Of a stretch of DNA of 64,000 nt, positions 51,310 through 59,702 are shown one piece after another; the first letter of the stretch is position 1; each line of letters starts with the position of its first letter. The DNA is from an uncultured Christensenella sp. (GTDB lineage: Bacteria; Bacillota; Clostridia; Christensenellales; Borkfalkiaceae), in NCBI GenBank assembly GCA_910585595.1, contig CAJUET010000002.1, positions 124,001 through 188,000 of the forward strand, read 5' to 3'. Made by a program: the position numbers and the translations under genes. Below the pieces are notes generated by a model. The model was not told the origin of the DNA and made no database searches. It worked only from the letters and a program-made list of their open reading frames with translations.

Positions 51310-51612
51310 ATGAAAAAAGTAGTTTACTCAATAACAAAGGTAAACAAAGACGAGAAGTTGAAAGGTGTAGGTTATCTGGTTGAAGGTAACTTACTTATCC
51401 CCTCTACTTCCAGCAAAGGTAACGCTTATATAAGAGTATTTGAAGATGTTACCGAAAAATGCAAAGCCGTAAAAGACACGGATAACGAGTTCAAAGGTTA
51501 CGTTACGGTCGCTTACGAAAATATCCACGTATTCAATAAAGAGAAAAATCATTACGATACATTGGATTACGTAGAAACAACCTATTATATATGGTTCAAA
51601 TACATTGATTGA
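51310..51612 (+). CDS. Accessory protein of unknown function, 100 residues
   Basis: First gene of the accessory run. It begins MKKVVYSITKVNKDEKLKGV and looks like a small beta-rich domain (YLVEGNLLIPSTSSKGNAYI, YVTVAYENIHVFNKEK). GGAGG lies 11 bases upstream, inside the duplicated leader. I recognise no family. Confidence 0.75.
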   Translation: MKKVVYSITKVNKDEKLKGVGYLVEGNLLIPSTSSKGNAYIRVFEDVTEKCKAVKDTDNEFKGYVTVAYENIHVFNKEKNHYDTLDYVETTYYIWFKYID

Positions 51613-51623
51613 GGTGCTTGAAA

Positions 51624-51854
51624 ATGTTTGAATATGATTTCTTTGACGGTGATCACTTTATCACGTTCGATATAGTTGAAATAGATGATGATGACGAAAC
51701 GGTTACGGTAGCAATATCTAATCAAGGTCGTATAACGCACGATACTTTCAATTTATTTGAAGATGAAGCATTAAAAGACATTTGCGAAAATCGTTACTTT
51801 GAATTTGGCTTATATCAAGACAAAATTTACATAAACGATTTTGAGTGCTTATAA
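51624..51854 (+). CDS. Small acidic accessory protein, 76 residues
   Basis: It starts MFEYDFFDGDHFITFDIVEI and has the acid run DDDDETV. The ATG at 51624 has GAGGTG 8 bases upstream; a TTG five codons earlier is less likely. Function unknown; low pI is shared with several neighbours. Confidence 0.7.
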   Translation: MFEYDFFDGDHFITFDIVEIDDDDETVTVAISNQGRITHDTFNLFEDEALKDICENRYFEFGLYQDKIYINDFECL

Positions 51855-51866
51855 GGGGTATTTCAA

Positions 51867-51983
51867 ATGGACGAAATGACTTACATGGAAATAATGAAGC
51901 AAGACTATCCGAAAGACTTTGCCGATGATGACGAATTTATATCGGCACTGTTAGATTGGTGCGAAAACAAGGAGGACAGATAA
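51867..51983 (+). CDS. Very small acidic protein, 38 residues
   Basis: MDEMTYMEIMKQDYPKDFAD begins a short acidic frame ending CENKEDR, with AAGGGG upstream. Its stop TAA overlaps the ATG of the next gene (TAATG), the same coupling seen elsewhere in this run, which supports it being real. Confidence 0.6.
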   Translation: MDEMTYMEIMKQDYPKDFADDDEFISALLDWCENKEDR

Positions 51984-52447
51984 TGAACGTATTTATTGGC
52001 GGTTCTATCAGCTTTGACTATCTCGACTATACCATAACGGACGAGTTAGACAAGTATATGAACGGTGAACTTGAAATCTTTGTAGGTGATGCTTACGGAG
52101 TAGATAAGCTCGTTCAGAAGTATTTGGATAAAAACGGGTATCGCAACGTAACGGTCTATGCAAGTAACGGACGAGCAAGAAATAATATCGGGCTTTGGAA
52201 AGTAAAAGCTATTGAAGTTCCGAGCGACGTTTACGGCAGAGAGTTCTATACATATAAAGACTTTGCAATGAGTACCGACTGTAATTTCGGCTTTATGATA
52301 TGGGACGGAAAAAGCAGAGGCACGCAAGCGAACATACTGCGTTTAATCAATATAAATAAGGGCGTGAATGTATATCTCCCCTACCTTCGTCAAATGAAAT
52401 CTATCAACGATTATAAAGACTATAAAAAACTTATGGAGGAAATATGA
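51983..52447 (+). CDS. SLOG-fold protein, DUF2493-like
   Basis: The 154-residue protein starts MNVFIGGSISFDYLDYTI and contains FVGDAYGVDKLVQKYLDKNG and VTVYASNGRARNN, matching the G-G-x and G-D/A-x-G-A/V-D motifs of the SLOG/YspA group, which bind nucleotides or nucleotide-derived ligands. GKSRGTQANILRL is the C-terminal ligand-side loop. In mobile elements such proteins are often of unknown role or tied to defence signalling. GGAGG lies 10 bases upstream. Confidence 0.7.
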   Translation: MNVFIGGSISFDYLDYTITDELDKYMNGELEIFVGDAYGVDKLVQKYLDKNGYRNVTVYASNGRARNNIGLWKVKAIEVPSDVYGREFYTYKDFAMSTDCNFGFMIWDGKSRGTQANILRLININKGVNVYLPYLRQMKSINDYKDYKKLMEEI

Positions 52448-52995
52448 ACAGAGTTGCAATGGTAATTGGCTCGTGGGGTTCGTACAACGAATGTAACGAA
52501 CGAGCGTTAGGCAGTCAATGGCTGGACTTCGACGATTACGACGATTGGGACGAAATCGTAGAAGAACTTAAAAAAGAAGGCTTTGAGCTGGATGGCGTCG
52601 ACGAAGAACTATTTGTGCAGGACATCGAGGGCGTTCCTACTTCAAGCACCGATTGGGATAACACGCACCCCAAAGAGATATTTGAGCTTATGAAAAAGTC
52701 CGGCGTTCTGGACAATGAATATAAATACGAGCTTATGGAAGCGTACTGCGAGGTTAGATCGTTCAATGAATGGTCTGACCTCGTTTCAGATTACGAAGAA
52801 AATTGGGATAGAGATATTGTCTTTTACAAGAATAAGACAATGCTCGACGTGGCTTATGAAATTATAGACGAATGTTACAACTTGGAAAAGATGCTTGGAA
52901 ATCTTGCCAGCTATTTCGACTATAACGCATTTGCAAGGGATTTGAGTTACGACGGATACACGGAAACGTCAAACGGCGTGATTGAAATTAGATAA
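52444..52995 (+). CDS. ArdA-like antirestriction protein
   Basis: The 183-residue, strongly acidic protein resembles ArdA: AMVIGSWGSYNECNERALGS, LDFDDYDDWDEIVEELKKEG, QDIEGVP and the closing LASYFDYNAFARDLSYDGY. ArdA mimics bent B-form DNA and blocks type I restriction enzymes, helping incoming conjugative DNA survive. It overlaps the SLOG gene by 4 bases. This supports a horizontally transferred element. Confidence 0.8.
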   Translation: MNRVAMVIGSWGSYNECNERALGSQWLDFDDYDDWDEIVEELKKEGFELDGVDEELFVQDIEGVPTSSTDWDNTHPKEIFELMKKSGVLDNEYKYELMEAYCEVRSFNEWSDLVSDYEENWDRDIVFYKNKTMLDVAYEIIDECYNLEKMLGNLASYFDYNAFARDLSYDGYTETSNGVIEIR

Positions 52996-53019
52996 AAAAT
53001 ATAAGGAGGTTTTGGAAAA

Positions 53020-53295
53020 ATGGACTTTACTGTTTTACACAAGGGTAAGACATACTGTTTGAACACCGCCGACGAATTATACATATTCGGGTTGGGTATT
53101 GAAATGGGCATTGAAGAAAAACTGCAAACGGATATTATAACATTCATTGATTTTATCCGACAATGCCATAAAACAGACTGTTGCAATGCCCCGTTAAAGC
53201 CGTTTACTACCTTTATAACCGATTGGTGGAACGAGTTTCACAACAAAGACAAGATATTTATAGTAAACAAATTTTACGAAATAAAAAATCAATAA
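53020..53295 (+). CDS. Accessory protein of unknown function, 91 residues
   Basis: MDFTVLHKGKTYCLNTADEL begins a compact protein with Cys residues at RQCHKTDCCNAP and a C-terminal aromatic segment. AAGGAGG lies 9 bases upstream. No family recognised. Confidence 0.7.
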   Translation: MDFTVLHKGKTYCLNTADELYIFGLGIEMGIEEKLQTDIITFIDFIRQCHKTDCCNAPLKPFTTFITDWWNEFHNKDKIFIVNKFYEIKNQ

Positions 53296-53307
53296 GGAGT
53301 TATTAAA

Positions 53308-53733
53308 ATGGAAACCAACACTCAACCTACCCTTCAAGAAAAGAAGAACAAAGCAATCGAGATTATGCACACTCTCGACATCTACAAGCCGTACATAGAA
53401 GGCTTTAAGCAATCCGACAAGGTTTGCTTCTTTGAAGGCTTTGGCGGCTTTTGGGTTTATCAAGAACCCGAAATAGAAGCCAAGATGCGTGAACTTGAAG
53501 AACAGTACAAATGCAAAGTTTACGCAATCACGCACGAATTTACCGACTTTGGGGAACTGTACGATTTCCTTATCGTAACGAACTATCCTGAAGAATGGGA
53601 AGATTCCGTTTACAGCGTAGGAAATAAACATACGGTATTTGCCTACGTTTGGAACAAGTCAGACGAAGATTGCAGCGAGTTCGGAAGCATTACCGTACAA
53701 TCATTCGGTGGCGGTATTCGGAGGGTTGCATAA
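53308..53733 (+). CDS. Accessory protein of unknown function, 141 residues
   Basis: METNTQPTLQEKKNKAIEIM starts a protein with FFEGFGGFWVYQEPEIEAKM and an alpha/beta look. AAGGAG precedes the ATG. Its stop overlaps the next ATG (TAATG). Function unknown. Confidence 0.72.
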   Translation: METNTQPTLQEKKNKAIEIMHTLDIYKPYIEGFKQSDKVCFFEGFGGFWVYQEPEIEAKMRELEEQYKCKVYAITHEFTDFGELYDFLIVTNYPEEWEDSVYSVGNKHTVFAYVWNKSDEDCSEFGSITVQSFGGGIRRVA

Positions 53734-54044
53734 TGAAGAAAGTATATATTGTACAATTCGATTGGGCAACTCCCGATGCAAGCGACGTTGACCTTTACGT
53801 TTACGATAGTTACGACAAGGCTTACGACAAATTCAAAGAACTTATATGCGCCGAGCGTAAACCCGAAAATTCGTGGGTTGGCGACGTTGAGTTCGATGAC
53901 GAAGGCTATCCCGTTGACGATCACTACGAGTTCGATTTCGAGGACAACAATTCGGGCGAATCCGAAGTTTGGTGGCACATTACCGATAAGAACGATTGGT
54001 ATCAATACTCGAATATAGACTTGCTTGTTATGGAGGTTATGTAG
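53733..54044 (+). CDS. Acidic accessory protein, 103 residues
   Basis: MKKVYIVQFDWATPDASDVD begins a very acidic protein (VDDHYEFDFEDNNSGESEV). GGAGGG lies 8 bases upstream. The charge resembles DNA-mimic proteins, but no motif proves that. Confidence 0.72.
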   Translation: MKKVYIVQFDWATPDASDVDLYVYDSYDKAYDKFKELICAERKPENSWVGDVEFDDEGYPVDDHYEFDFEDNNSGESEVWWHITDKNDWYQYSNIDLLVMEVM

Positions 54045-54046
54045 TA

Positions 54047-54325
54047 ATGACAAAGAAAGAACTTTACGATATGACATTTAACGAAGCGGCAGAAAAGTTA
54101 TGCGAAACAAATGACTGTATAACCACTTACGAAACGCTGAAATCGTTTGCTGTTATGAACGTAGAAAACGACAGCTTCAATGTGGCTATACATATACTCG
54201 AAGCGTTACGGTCATACCCAGCCTATTATTACAATTACGATTATTCAATGGGTACGCTCGACACCCCTACTGCTCTGACATTACACGTCGATTTGGAAGA
54301 TTACTGCGAGGAGGATCAATTATGA
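54047..54325 (+). CDS. Accessory protein of unknown function, 92 residues
   Basis: MTKKELYDMTFNEAAEKLCE starts a helical, acidic protein. GGAGG lies 10 bases upstream, inside the end of the previous gene. The stop overlaps the next start (ATGA). Confidence 0.68.
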   Translation: MTKKELYDMTFNEAAEKLCETNDCITTYETLKSFAVMNVENDSFNVAIHILEALRSYPAYYYNYDYSMGTLDTPTALTLHVDLEDYCEEDQL

Positions 54326-54567
54326 GAAACACGAAAGAAATTAAGCCCCTGCTTACCGCTATCTATTGCCTTAACCGTGTGGGCGAAAAAGACAAACAAA
54401 TAGACCTGATTTGTGATTATGCGTTCAGAAGATTATTCGGCGCTAACACGAACTTGCTGGCTATCGCTTGTATCGGACAGACAAAAGAAACTATCGAACA
54501 GCAAGTAAACGAATTACTCAAATTAGATACCGAGTTCAATAAATATTTGGAGGAATACAAGAAATGA
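54322..54567 (+). CDS. Small helical accessory protein, 81 residues
   Basis: MRNTKEIKPLLTAIYCLNRV begins an all-helical protein with FGANTNLLAIACIGQTKETI. GAGGAT lies upstream; ATGA overlap with both neighbours. Confidence 0.68.
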   Translation: MRNTKEIKPLLTAIYCLNRVGEKDKQIDLICDYAFRRLFGANTNLLAIACIGQTKETIEQQVNELLKLDTEFNKYLEEYKK

Positions 54568-54767
54568 ACGGATTTAAGACACAGGCTTATATAAGTTCTC
54601 TGAACAAGGGCTTAATTACCCCGACACACAAAGACGAAATAACGGTGCTTGAAAAGGTCGGCGACAACGACTACATAGTAGATTATAAGGGCGTGCGCTG
54701 TCATGCCCTTTTTAATTGGTTTGTGTGTGCGTACTTCGCAGACGATTTATATAGGAGGGTAAACTAA
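54564..54767 (+). CDS. Small accessory protein, 67 residues
   Basis: MNGFKTQAYISSLNKGLITP starts a short, possibly SH3-like beta protein (ITVLEKVGDNDYIVDYKGVR). GGAGG lies 12 bases upstream; the stop overlaps the next ATG (TAATG). Confidence 0.66.
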   Translation: MNGFKTQAYISSLNKGLITPTHKDEITVLEKVGDNDYIVDYKGVRCHALFNWFVCAYFADDLYRRVN

Positions 54768-55396
54768 TGGGACAGTATTACAGAGCAATAGTCAAAAAGC
54801 AAAACAAGCGCAACGTCGTATATAACCGCTATGTTATGAAAGACGGCAAGCCCAAATATATGATGGCTAAACTTACCGAGCATTCGTGGTGGCGAAACGA
54901 TTTCGTAAATGCAGTATGCCTTGCAATATACGAAAGCAAAGAAAAGCGCCGTGTTGCTTGGATTGGCGATTATGCCGAAAGTTATTTAGAAAGTATCGGC
55001 AAAGACAATTTCAACGGCTTGAAGCAAAAGCAAATAAAAAGGCTTTGCAATCAGACTTGGGATTGCGAAGGCGTTGCAGTTGAGCCTACCGAATTTACGT
55101 TAGACGGAAAGTTTATCGTAAATCACACGAAGAAAGAATATTTCACCGGCACGCAATACTTTGAAAACGGTTGTATGCGTTCTCAAGAATATGGCGATTG
55201 GTGTATGCACCCTCTACCGCTATTGACTTGCATCGGCAACGGATTGGGCGGTGGCGATTACCACTCTCCCACTGCCGACAGTTCGGAAGAATATATCGGC
55301 GCATGGGCTTGGGACGAAATAAGCATAGAAGATAAAGCACCTACGGACTACAACGAAATTGAACTTATATTCAAAGAAAAAGGATGGGAAGATTGA
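54767..55396 (+). CDS. Accessory protein of unknown function, 209 residues
   Basis: MGQYYRAIVKKQNKRNVVYN starts a protein with many aromatic residues (SWWRNDFVNAVCLAIYESK, GYW-like patterns, GLGGGDYHSP). I recall similar hypothetical proteins only as unnamed passengers of Clostridia mobile elements. GGAGGG lies 9 bases upstream; the stop overlaps the next ATG (TGATG). Confidence 0.72.
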   Translation: MGQYYRAIVKKQNKRNVVYNRYVMKDGKPKYMMAKLTEHSWWRNDFVNAVCLAIYESKEKRRVAWIGDYAESYLESIGKDNFNGLKQKQIKRLCNQTWDCEGVAVEPTEFTLDGKFIVNHTKKEYFTGTQYFENGCMRSQEYGDWCMHPLPLLTCIGNGLGGGDYHSPTADSSEEYIGAWAWDEISIEDKAPTDYNEIELIFKEKGWED

Positions 55397-56106
55397 TGGA
55401 AAGCAATGAAATCTTGGAACAACTCAAAGCAAAAGGACTGCTAAAATTTAAGGCAGTAAATATCAGCGATAATAAGGCTTATAGGTGTTACATAGAAAGC
55501 GACGGTAACATATTTGTGTATGCTCACAATAAAAAGCGCTACGGCTGGCGCTTCAATGAAGAACAGTTTTTAATATGCTATACACCGTTAATACCTAACG
55601 ATGAAAATTTGCAATGGAAAAAGCGACTGAAACGTGCCGTAAATCTCTGCCGTGAAAGCGGACTATGGGCGGAACTCGCTGTCGTATGGGACAACCTTTA
55701 CAAATATGTTACGCTCGACGAAAAAAGAAAGATTTACGATATGAGTTGGGATAATCGTGAAGCGACCATTGCCTACTGCAAAGAACACTACCCCTTTATG
55801 ATCAAAACCGACAAAGACGGTAAGGAATATCTCGACACGGATTATATATGGGAACTATCCCGTTGCGAACTCAAATCTATGTATTTCGGCTATAACAATA
55901 CGGAAGAAAAAGAACAAATCCGTAAAGCCATTTCTGAACATAGACAATACACCATACCGAGAATACGAACTACTTACGACGTGAGCTTCAGTTATAACCC
56001 CGAACGCAACCGAGCTTTCTACAGTGAAGAATATAAAGACTGCGGTAACGGACACTACTATCTTGCGCTTAACCACAGCACGGCGGTATTCTGCGAGGAC
56101 GATTAA
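55396..56106 (+). CDS. Accessory protein of unknown function, 236 residues
   Basis: MESNEILEQLKAKGLLKFKA begins a protein of alternating charged and aromatic residues, with a long helical C-terminal half (NNTEEKEQIRKAISEHRQYT). No catalytic motif seen. The start overlaps the previous stop, and GGGA lies 9 bases upstream. Confidence 0.72.
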   Translation: MESNEILEQLKAKGLLKFKAVNISDNKAYRCYIESDGNIFVYAHNKKRYGWRFNEEQFLICYTPLIPNDENLQWKKRLKRAVNLCRESGLWAELAVVWDNLYKYVTLDEKRKIYDMSWDNREATIAYCKEHYPFMIKTDKDGKEYLDTDYIWELSRCELKSMYFGYNNTEEKEQIRKAISEHRQYTIPRIRTTYDVSFSYNPERNRAFYSEEYKDCGNGHYYLALNHSTAVFCEDD

Positions 56107-56112
56107 ACGGTA

Positions 56113-56358
56113 ATGCCTATGACGTCAAACAATGAATACGGATACACAGTACGATATAAGCAGGTAGGTTCAAGTAAATGGAAAGTTTATCTCGTAACGA
56201 ACTCATACGACAGCGCATTATGGAGTGTGCGTTGGTACGAGCGAGATCCGCCCAAGAACAGAATTACAGGTAAAGCGATTGAAAACGTAATATGGGATAT
56301 ATTCCCGATAAAAACGCTATTCGAGTATAAATGGCGTTGGCGTGGTTGTCCGTTCTGA
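56113..56358 (+). CDS. Small basic accessory protein, about 80 residues
   Basis: MTSNNEYGYTVRYKQVGSSK begins at the second ATG (56119); the first is at 56113. There is no clear Shine-Dalgarno site, so coupling to the gene before it (6 bases away) is likely. It is basic and Trp-rich, unlike its acidic neighbours. Confidence 0.55.
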   Translation: MPMTSNNEYGYTVRYKQVGSSKWKVYLVTNSYDSALWSVRWYERDPPKNRITGKAIENVIWDIFPIKTLFEYKWRWRGCPF

Positions 56359-56416
56359 ATACGGATAACCGCGTCTTTTCTTTTATCTACAAAATTCAAA
56401 TAAGGAGTTATACACA

Positions 56417-56623
56417 ATGAAAATCTCAACAGACAAACTTTACTATCTTTGCAACAAGTATCAATGGTTCACTAACGGCGACTGCCGACAATACGACTTG
56501 TTATTCAAACTAAACAGAGAGGGCGCACCACTCGAAAAATTGGCGACTATTATTTGGTTTTGCTCTTTCGGTTACAACGAACAAGACATTCTCAAAATCT
56601 TAAAACAGGAGGCAGATTTATAA
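56417..56623 (+). CDS. Small accessory protein, 68 residues
   Basis: MKISTDKLYYLCNKYQWFTN begins a helical protein ending ILKILKQEADL. AAGGAG lies 9 bases upstream, and its stop overlaps the ATG of the PcfK-like gene (TAATG). Small proteins of this kind often sit directly before pcfK in conjugative modules; function unknown. Confidence 0.68.
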   Translation: MKISTDKLYYLCNKYQWFTNGDCRQYDLLFKLNREGAPLEKLATIIWFCSFGYNEQDILKILKQEADL

Positions 56624-57723
56624 TGACTACTCTCAACCTTACCGCAAGCGGTAAAGCGCAAGAACTTATCCTTGCCTACTTGCAAGCAAACGCAAGCGAC
56701 GTTCTTGCCGAAAAGATTAACAGCGGTACGCCGTTCACGAAAGACGGCAAACAACTCATCAACAAGAAAACGCTCGACGGGTTTATGACCTTTGCGAGCG
56801 GTGAAGCAAAGAAGCTCGCCGAGAAAAACGCAAGATCGGCGTGCGTAGAAGATACCGTCGTTTACGGCTGGGCTATCCACTACTTTGAAGAAGATAACAT
56901 CGAAGGCAAACTTTTCAATGAGGACGGCACAGAGTACAAATCGGTTGTGAAGACTACACCAAGAACCACAACGAAACCCGTTAAGGTCGAGCCACCCAAA
57001 CCGAAACAACAGCAAGCGTCCTTGTGGGATATGATTGAGCAATCGGATAAAAAGCCCGTAAAAGTTCAAGCCGACGACCACGAAGTAATAGACGATACTG
57101 ACGATGACGGCGAAGAACTGAATAACGATTACACTCCGGAAGAACTTGCCAAAGAAGCCGAAGAAATTAACGAGCCGACTGTAGAAGAAAAGCCTGTTCA
57201 ATTATCGAAGCCCTATCCCCCTTTCTATACACAATATTTGGAACTTTCGGAACACACCGACGGTATCGTTCTTATCCGCTTGGGCGACTTCTACGAAGCG
57301 TTTGACAGCGATTCCGAAACATTAGCCGAAGAACTCAATATGACGCTCACAAGCCGTCAAATAACCGATGACGAGCGTGTGCCTATGATTGGCTTCCCCT
57401 TTCACTCGGTTGACGCTTACATAGCCAAAATACGCAAAAATCACGACGTCGTAATTATTGAATCAAACAGCGACATTAAAACGCTTGCACAGATAGTAAC
57501 CGCAGACGGAAAAGCCGTTGACAGCGGAACAGGCGAAGTTCTTGACGATGATATAGAAGAACTTACAGAAGCAGAAATGCGACAGTTCGACGGCGACATA
57601 GGCGAGCCAAAAACAGTTGATGCGCAAGACGATGAAAGAACTCCCTACTCCCTTTCTTCGTTTGACAAAGAAACGATGATTTATCTTTACGATTTGCTCG
57701 ACGGCAAATTGGATATAGCGTGA
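56623..57723 (+). CDS. PcfK-like protein fused to a MutS domain I
   Basis: The 366-residue protein has three parts. Residues 1-105 match PcfK-like proteins of conjugative elements (VEDTVVYGWAIHYFEEDNIE). Residues 110-195 are an acidic, Pro-rich linker (DDTDDDGEELNNDY). Residues 196-285 match the mismatch-recognition domain of MutS: PPFYTQYLELSE, IRLGDFYEAFDSDSETLAEE, LTSRQ, and MIGFPFHSVDAYIAKI. Phe223 and Glu225 correspond to the F-x-E that wedges into mismatches in MutS. No MutS ATPase is present. The gene precedes pcfJ by 10 bases. Confidence 0.8.
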   Translation: MTTLNLTASGKAQELILAYLQANASDVLAEKINSGTPFTKDGKQLINKKTLDGFMTFASGEAKKLAEKNARSACVEDTVVYGWAIHYFEEDNIEGKLFNEDGTEYKSVVKTTPRTTTKPVKVEPPKPKQQQASLWDMIEQSDKKPVKVQADDHEVIDDTDDDGEELNNDYTPEELAKEAEEINEPTVEEKPVQLSKPYPPFYTQYLELSEHTDGIVLIRLGDFYEAFDSDSETLAEELNMTLTSRQITDDERVPMIGFPFHSVDAYIAKIRKNHDVVIIESNSDIKTLAQIVTADGKAVDSGTGEVLDDDIEELTEAEMRQFDGDIGEPKTVDAQDDERTPYSLSSFDKETMIYLYDLLDGKLDIA

Positions 57724-57733
57724 GGTGAACATT

Positions 57734-59065
57734 ATGACGATTGAAGATGCTGAAAAGTTGACGATACCAAAGTATCTGACAGAGCGCATTCGCAAAGCTG
57801 ATTTTAAGAAACACCCGACTCCAGAAAAATCCATTAGGTTCTACGCCTATCTTGCATTATGGAAACGCAAAGAGCTTATAAAGATTACCGTTGCAGCAAA
57901 GCACTATCGCAGAAAACTGTATATGAAGATAGTTGCTATTCACGGCTTGCACGCACAAAGATGCTATATCAAAGATTTGGAATATAACTATATGGGCGCA
58001 ATGGGCTATCGTGTAGGCTGGTTTGATGAAGGCATACAAAAATACTATAAATGGTACGAGCGCGGCTGGTGCTGGGCAGACGATAAATATTACGATCCCT
58101 ACGCACCTATCGTAAATTATGAAGTCATAGATAAACTGCCTGAATACAAATACAGCGCTTACAAGCAATACGGCGGTATTGACTTATTCAAATACTTGCG
58201 TGTTTACGAGAAATATCCGCAAGCGGAAATGTTCGTGAAATTCGGTTTATCGACGTATGCGTTAAGCAAGCAGTTATTGGAAAAATCAGCAAAGGACAAG
58301 CAGTTCCGTAAATGGCTGATTAGAAACAGCAGTGAGTTGCATGGTAGGTACTACTATGTAACCACCATTCTATCTTCTTATAAAACGGGCAAACCGTTAG
58401 ACCATATACAGCAGCTCGAAAGACAGAAGAAAAGCTTTTGCAATAAAAACGGAAGCTACCCCGAATTACGGCGTTTCTTCAAAGGACAGACGATTAAGTT
58501 TTTGGAATACATACAAAAGCAAGATACGAGCATCGCAACATACAACGATTACTTCAATGCTTGCAATTATCTGGGCTTGGATATGAGCGAAGATAAAAAC
58601 GTATTCCCCCACAACTTCAAGCATTGGCACAATATGCGCATAGACCAATATCACACGGCAAAGGCAATGAAAGACGCCGAAGAACGCAAAGAGCTGTATG
58701 CGAAGTTCGCCAGCGTTGCCGAAAAGTATTTGAGCTTACAGCGAAACAGAGAAGCGTTTATCGTCATTATAGCAAGGAGTCCAAGCGATTTGATGCACGA
58801 GGGCGATACCCTGCATCACTGCGTGGGACGAATGAATTACGACCAAAAATTTGCGCGTGAAGAAAGCCTTATTTTCTTTGTCCGAAACGCATCCGAACCC
58901 CATATTCCATTCGTTACAATGGAATATTCACTCAAGAACAAAAAGATATTACAATGTTATGGCGAACACGACCACAAACCGAACGACAATGTTTTGGAGT
59001 TCGTAAACAAAAAATGGCTACCGTTCGCAAACAGACAATTAAAGAAAATACAAATAGCGGCATAA
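57734..59065 (+). CDS. PcfJ-like protein
   Basis: The 443-residue protein is basic and helical, with the PcfJ hallmark near the C terminus: MHEGDTLHHCVGRMNYDQKF followed by SLIFFVRNASEPHIPFVTME. PcfJ genes accompany pcfK in conjugative plasmids such as the pCF10 type; their function is not settled. GAGGTG lies 7 bases before the ATG; a GTG three codons earlier is possible. Confidence 0.82.
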   Translation: MTIEDAEKLTIPKYLTERIRKADFKKHPTPEKSIRFYAYLALWKRKELIKITVAAKHYRRKLYMKIVAIHGLHAQRCYIKDLEYNYMGAMGYRVGWFDEGIQKYYKWYERGWCWADDKYYDPYAPIVNYEVIDKLPEYKYSAYKQYGGIDLFKYLRVYEKYPQAEMFVKFGLSTYALSKQLLEKSAKDKQFRKWLIRNSSELHGRYYYVTTILSSYKTGKPLDHIQQLERQKKSFCNKNGSYPELRRFFKGQTIKFLEYIQKQDTSIATYNDYFNACNYLGLDMSEDKNVFPHNFKHWHNMRIDQYHTAKAMKDAEERKELYAKFASVAEKYLSLQRNREAFIVIIARSPSDLMHEGDTLHHCVGRMNYDQKFAREESLIFFVRNASEPHIPFVTMEYSLKNKKILQCYGEHDHKPNDNVLEFVNKKWLPFANRQLKKIQIAA

Positions 59066-59084
59066 CCGCAAAGGAGTAAAAATT

Positions 59085-59408
59085 ATGAACAATTATTATA
59101 GAGTTACAGGTTACTGCGAGCAAAAAGATTTTTGCTTTATTATGGACTGCTACGGTATGTATGAGAAGTTATGGCAATTCAGCTCTATGCTCATACAAAA
59201 AGGCTTAAAAGTCTTGGAGGTCGGTAACGACACAAAGTTTATGGACGGCAATATAGACCGTATAGACGAAAACAACGAAAAAGTATTTTTACGAGCAAAC
59301 GCCGAAGGCAAGCCCGTATACACCACCCAGACGATTAACGGCATTACATATAAAGCCGTAAAAGTTGCCGACAAAATCTACATACCCGATAGAACGCAAA
59401 CCGTATAA
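59085..59408 (+). CDS. Accessory protein of unknown function, 107 residues
   Basis: MNNYYRVTGYCEQKDFCFIM begins the last gene of the long accessory run, a mixed alpha/beta protein ending IYIPDRTQTV. AAGGAG lies 9 bases upstream, and a strong terminator follows. Confidence 0.72.
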   Translation: MNNYYRVTGYCEQKDFCFIMDCYGMYEKLWQFSSMLIQKGLKVLEVGNDTKFMDGNIDRIDENNEKVFLRANAEGKPVYTTQTINGITYKAVKVADKIYIPDRTQTV

Positions 59409-59421
59409 CCGAATACAAAGT

Positions 59422-59458
59422 CAAAGCCCGGATTCCTTTCGGAGTCTGGGCTTTTTTT
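59422..59458 (+). terminator. Terminator of the accessory operon
   Basis: AAAGCCCGGA(TT)CC / GG(AG)TCTGGGCTTT hairpin followed by TTTTTTT. It separates the operon from the converging XRE gene. Confidence 0.9.
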
Positions 59459-59461
59459 GTG

Positions 59462-59701
59462 TTAATCGTCATCTTCTAAATCATTGAAGTAATCTCTATC
59501 AAAAAACTCTGACAAGGTAATGCCTGCACCCTCGCAAAAACTCTTGATAGTTGTTACTTTCGGACACTTAGTTCTTCCTTTCATTAAATCATAAAGAGCC
59601 GAAGGCGATTTGCCACCGTTTAGACACGCCTTACAAATATTCTTACCTTTTTCTTCGCAGATCTCCTCAATACGTTTTAAGATTGCTTCGTTCGTTTTCA
59701 T
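59462..59701 (-). CDS. XRE-type repressor, 79 residues
   Basis: MKTNEAILKRIEEICEEKGK starts a small helix-turn-helix protein; GGKSPSALYDLMKGRTKCPK is the recognition part (SPSALYDLMKGRT), typical of Cro/CI-like clostridial regulators, and the tail is acidic. AAGGAG lies 9 bases upstream. Four matching half-sites in the divergent region suggest it represses itself and the SLOG gene. Confidence 0.85.
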   Translation of the reverse strand: MKTNEAILKRIEEICEEKGKNICKACLNGGKSPSALYDLMKGRTKCPKVTTIKSFCEGAGITLSEFFDRDYFNDLEDDD

Positions 59702-59702
59702 A

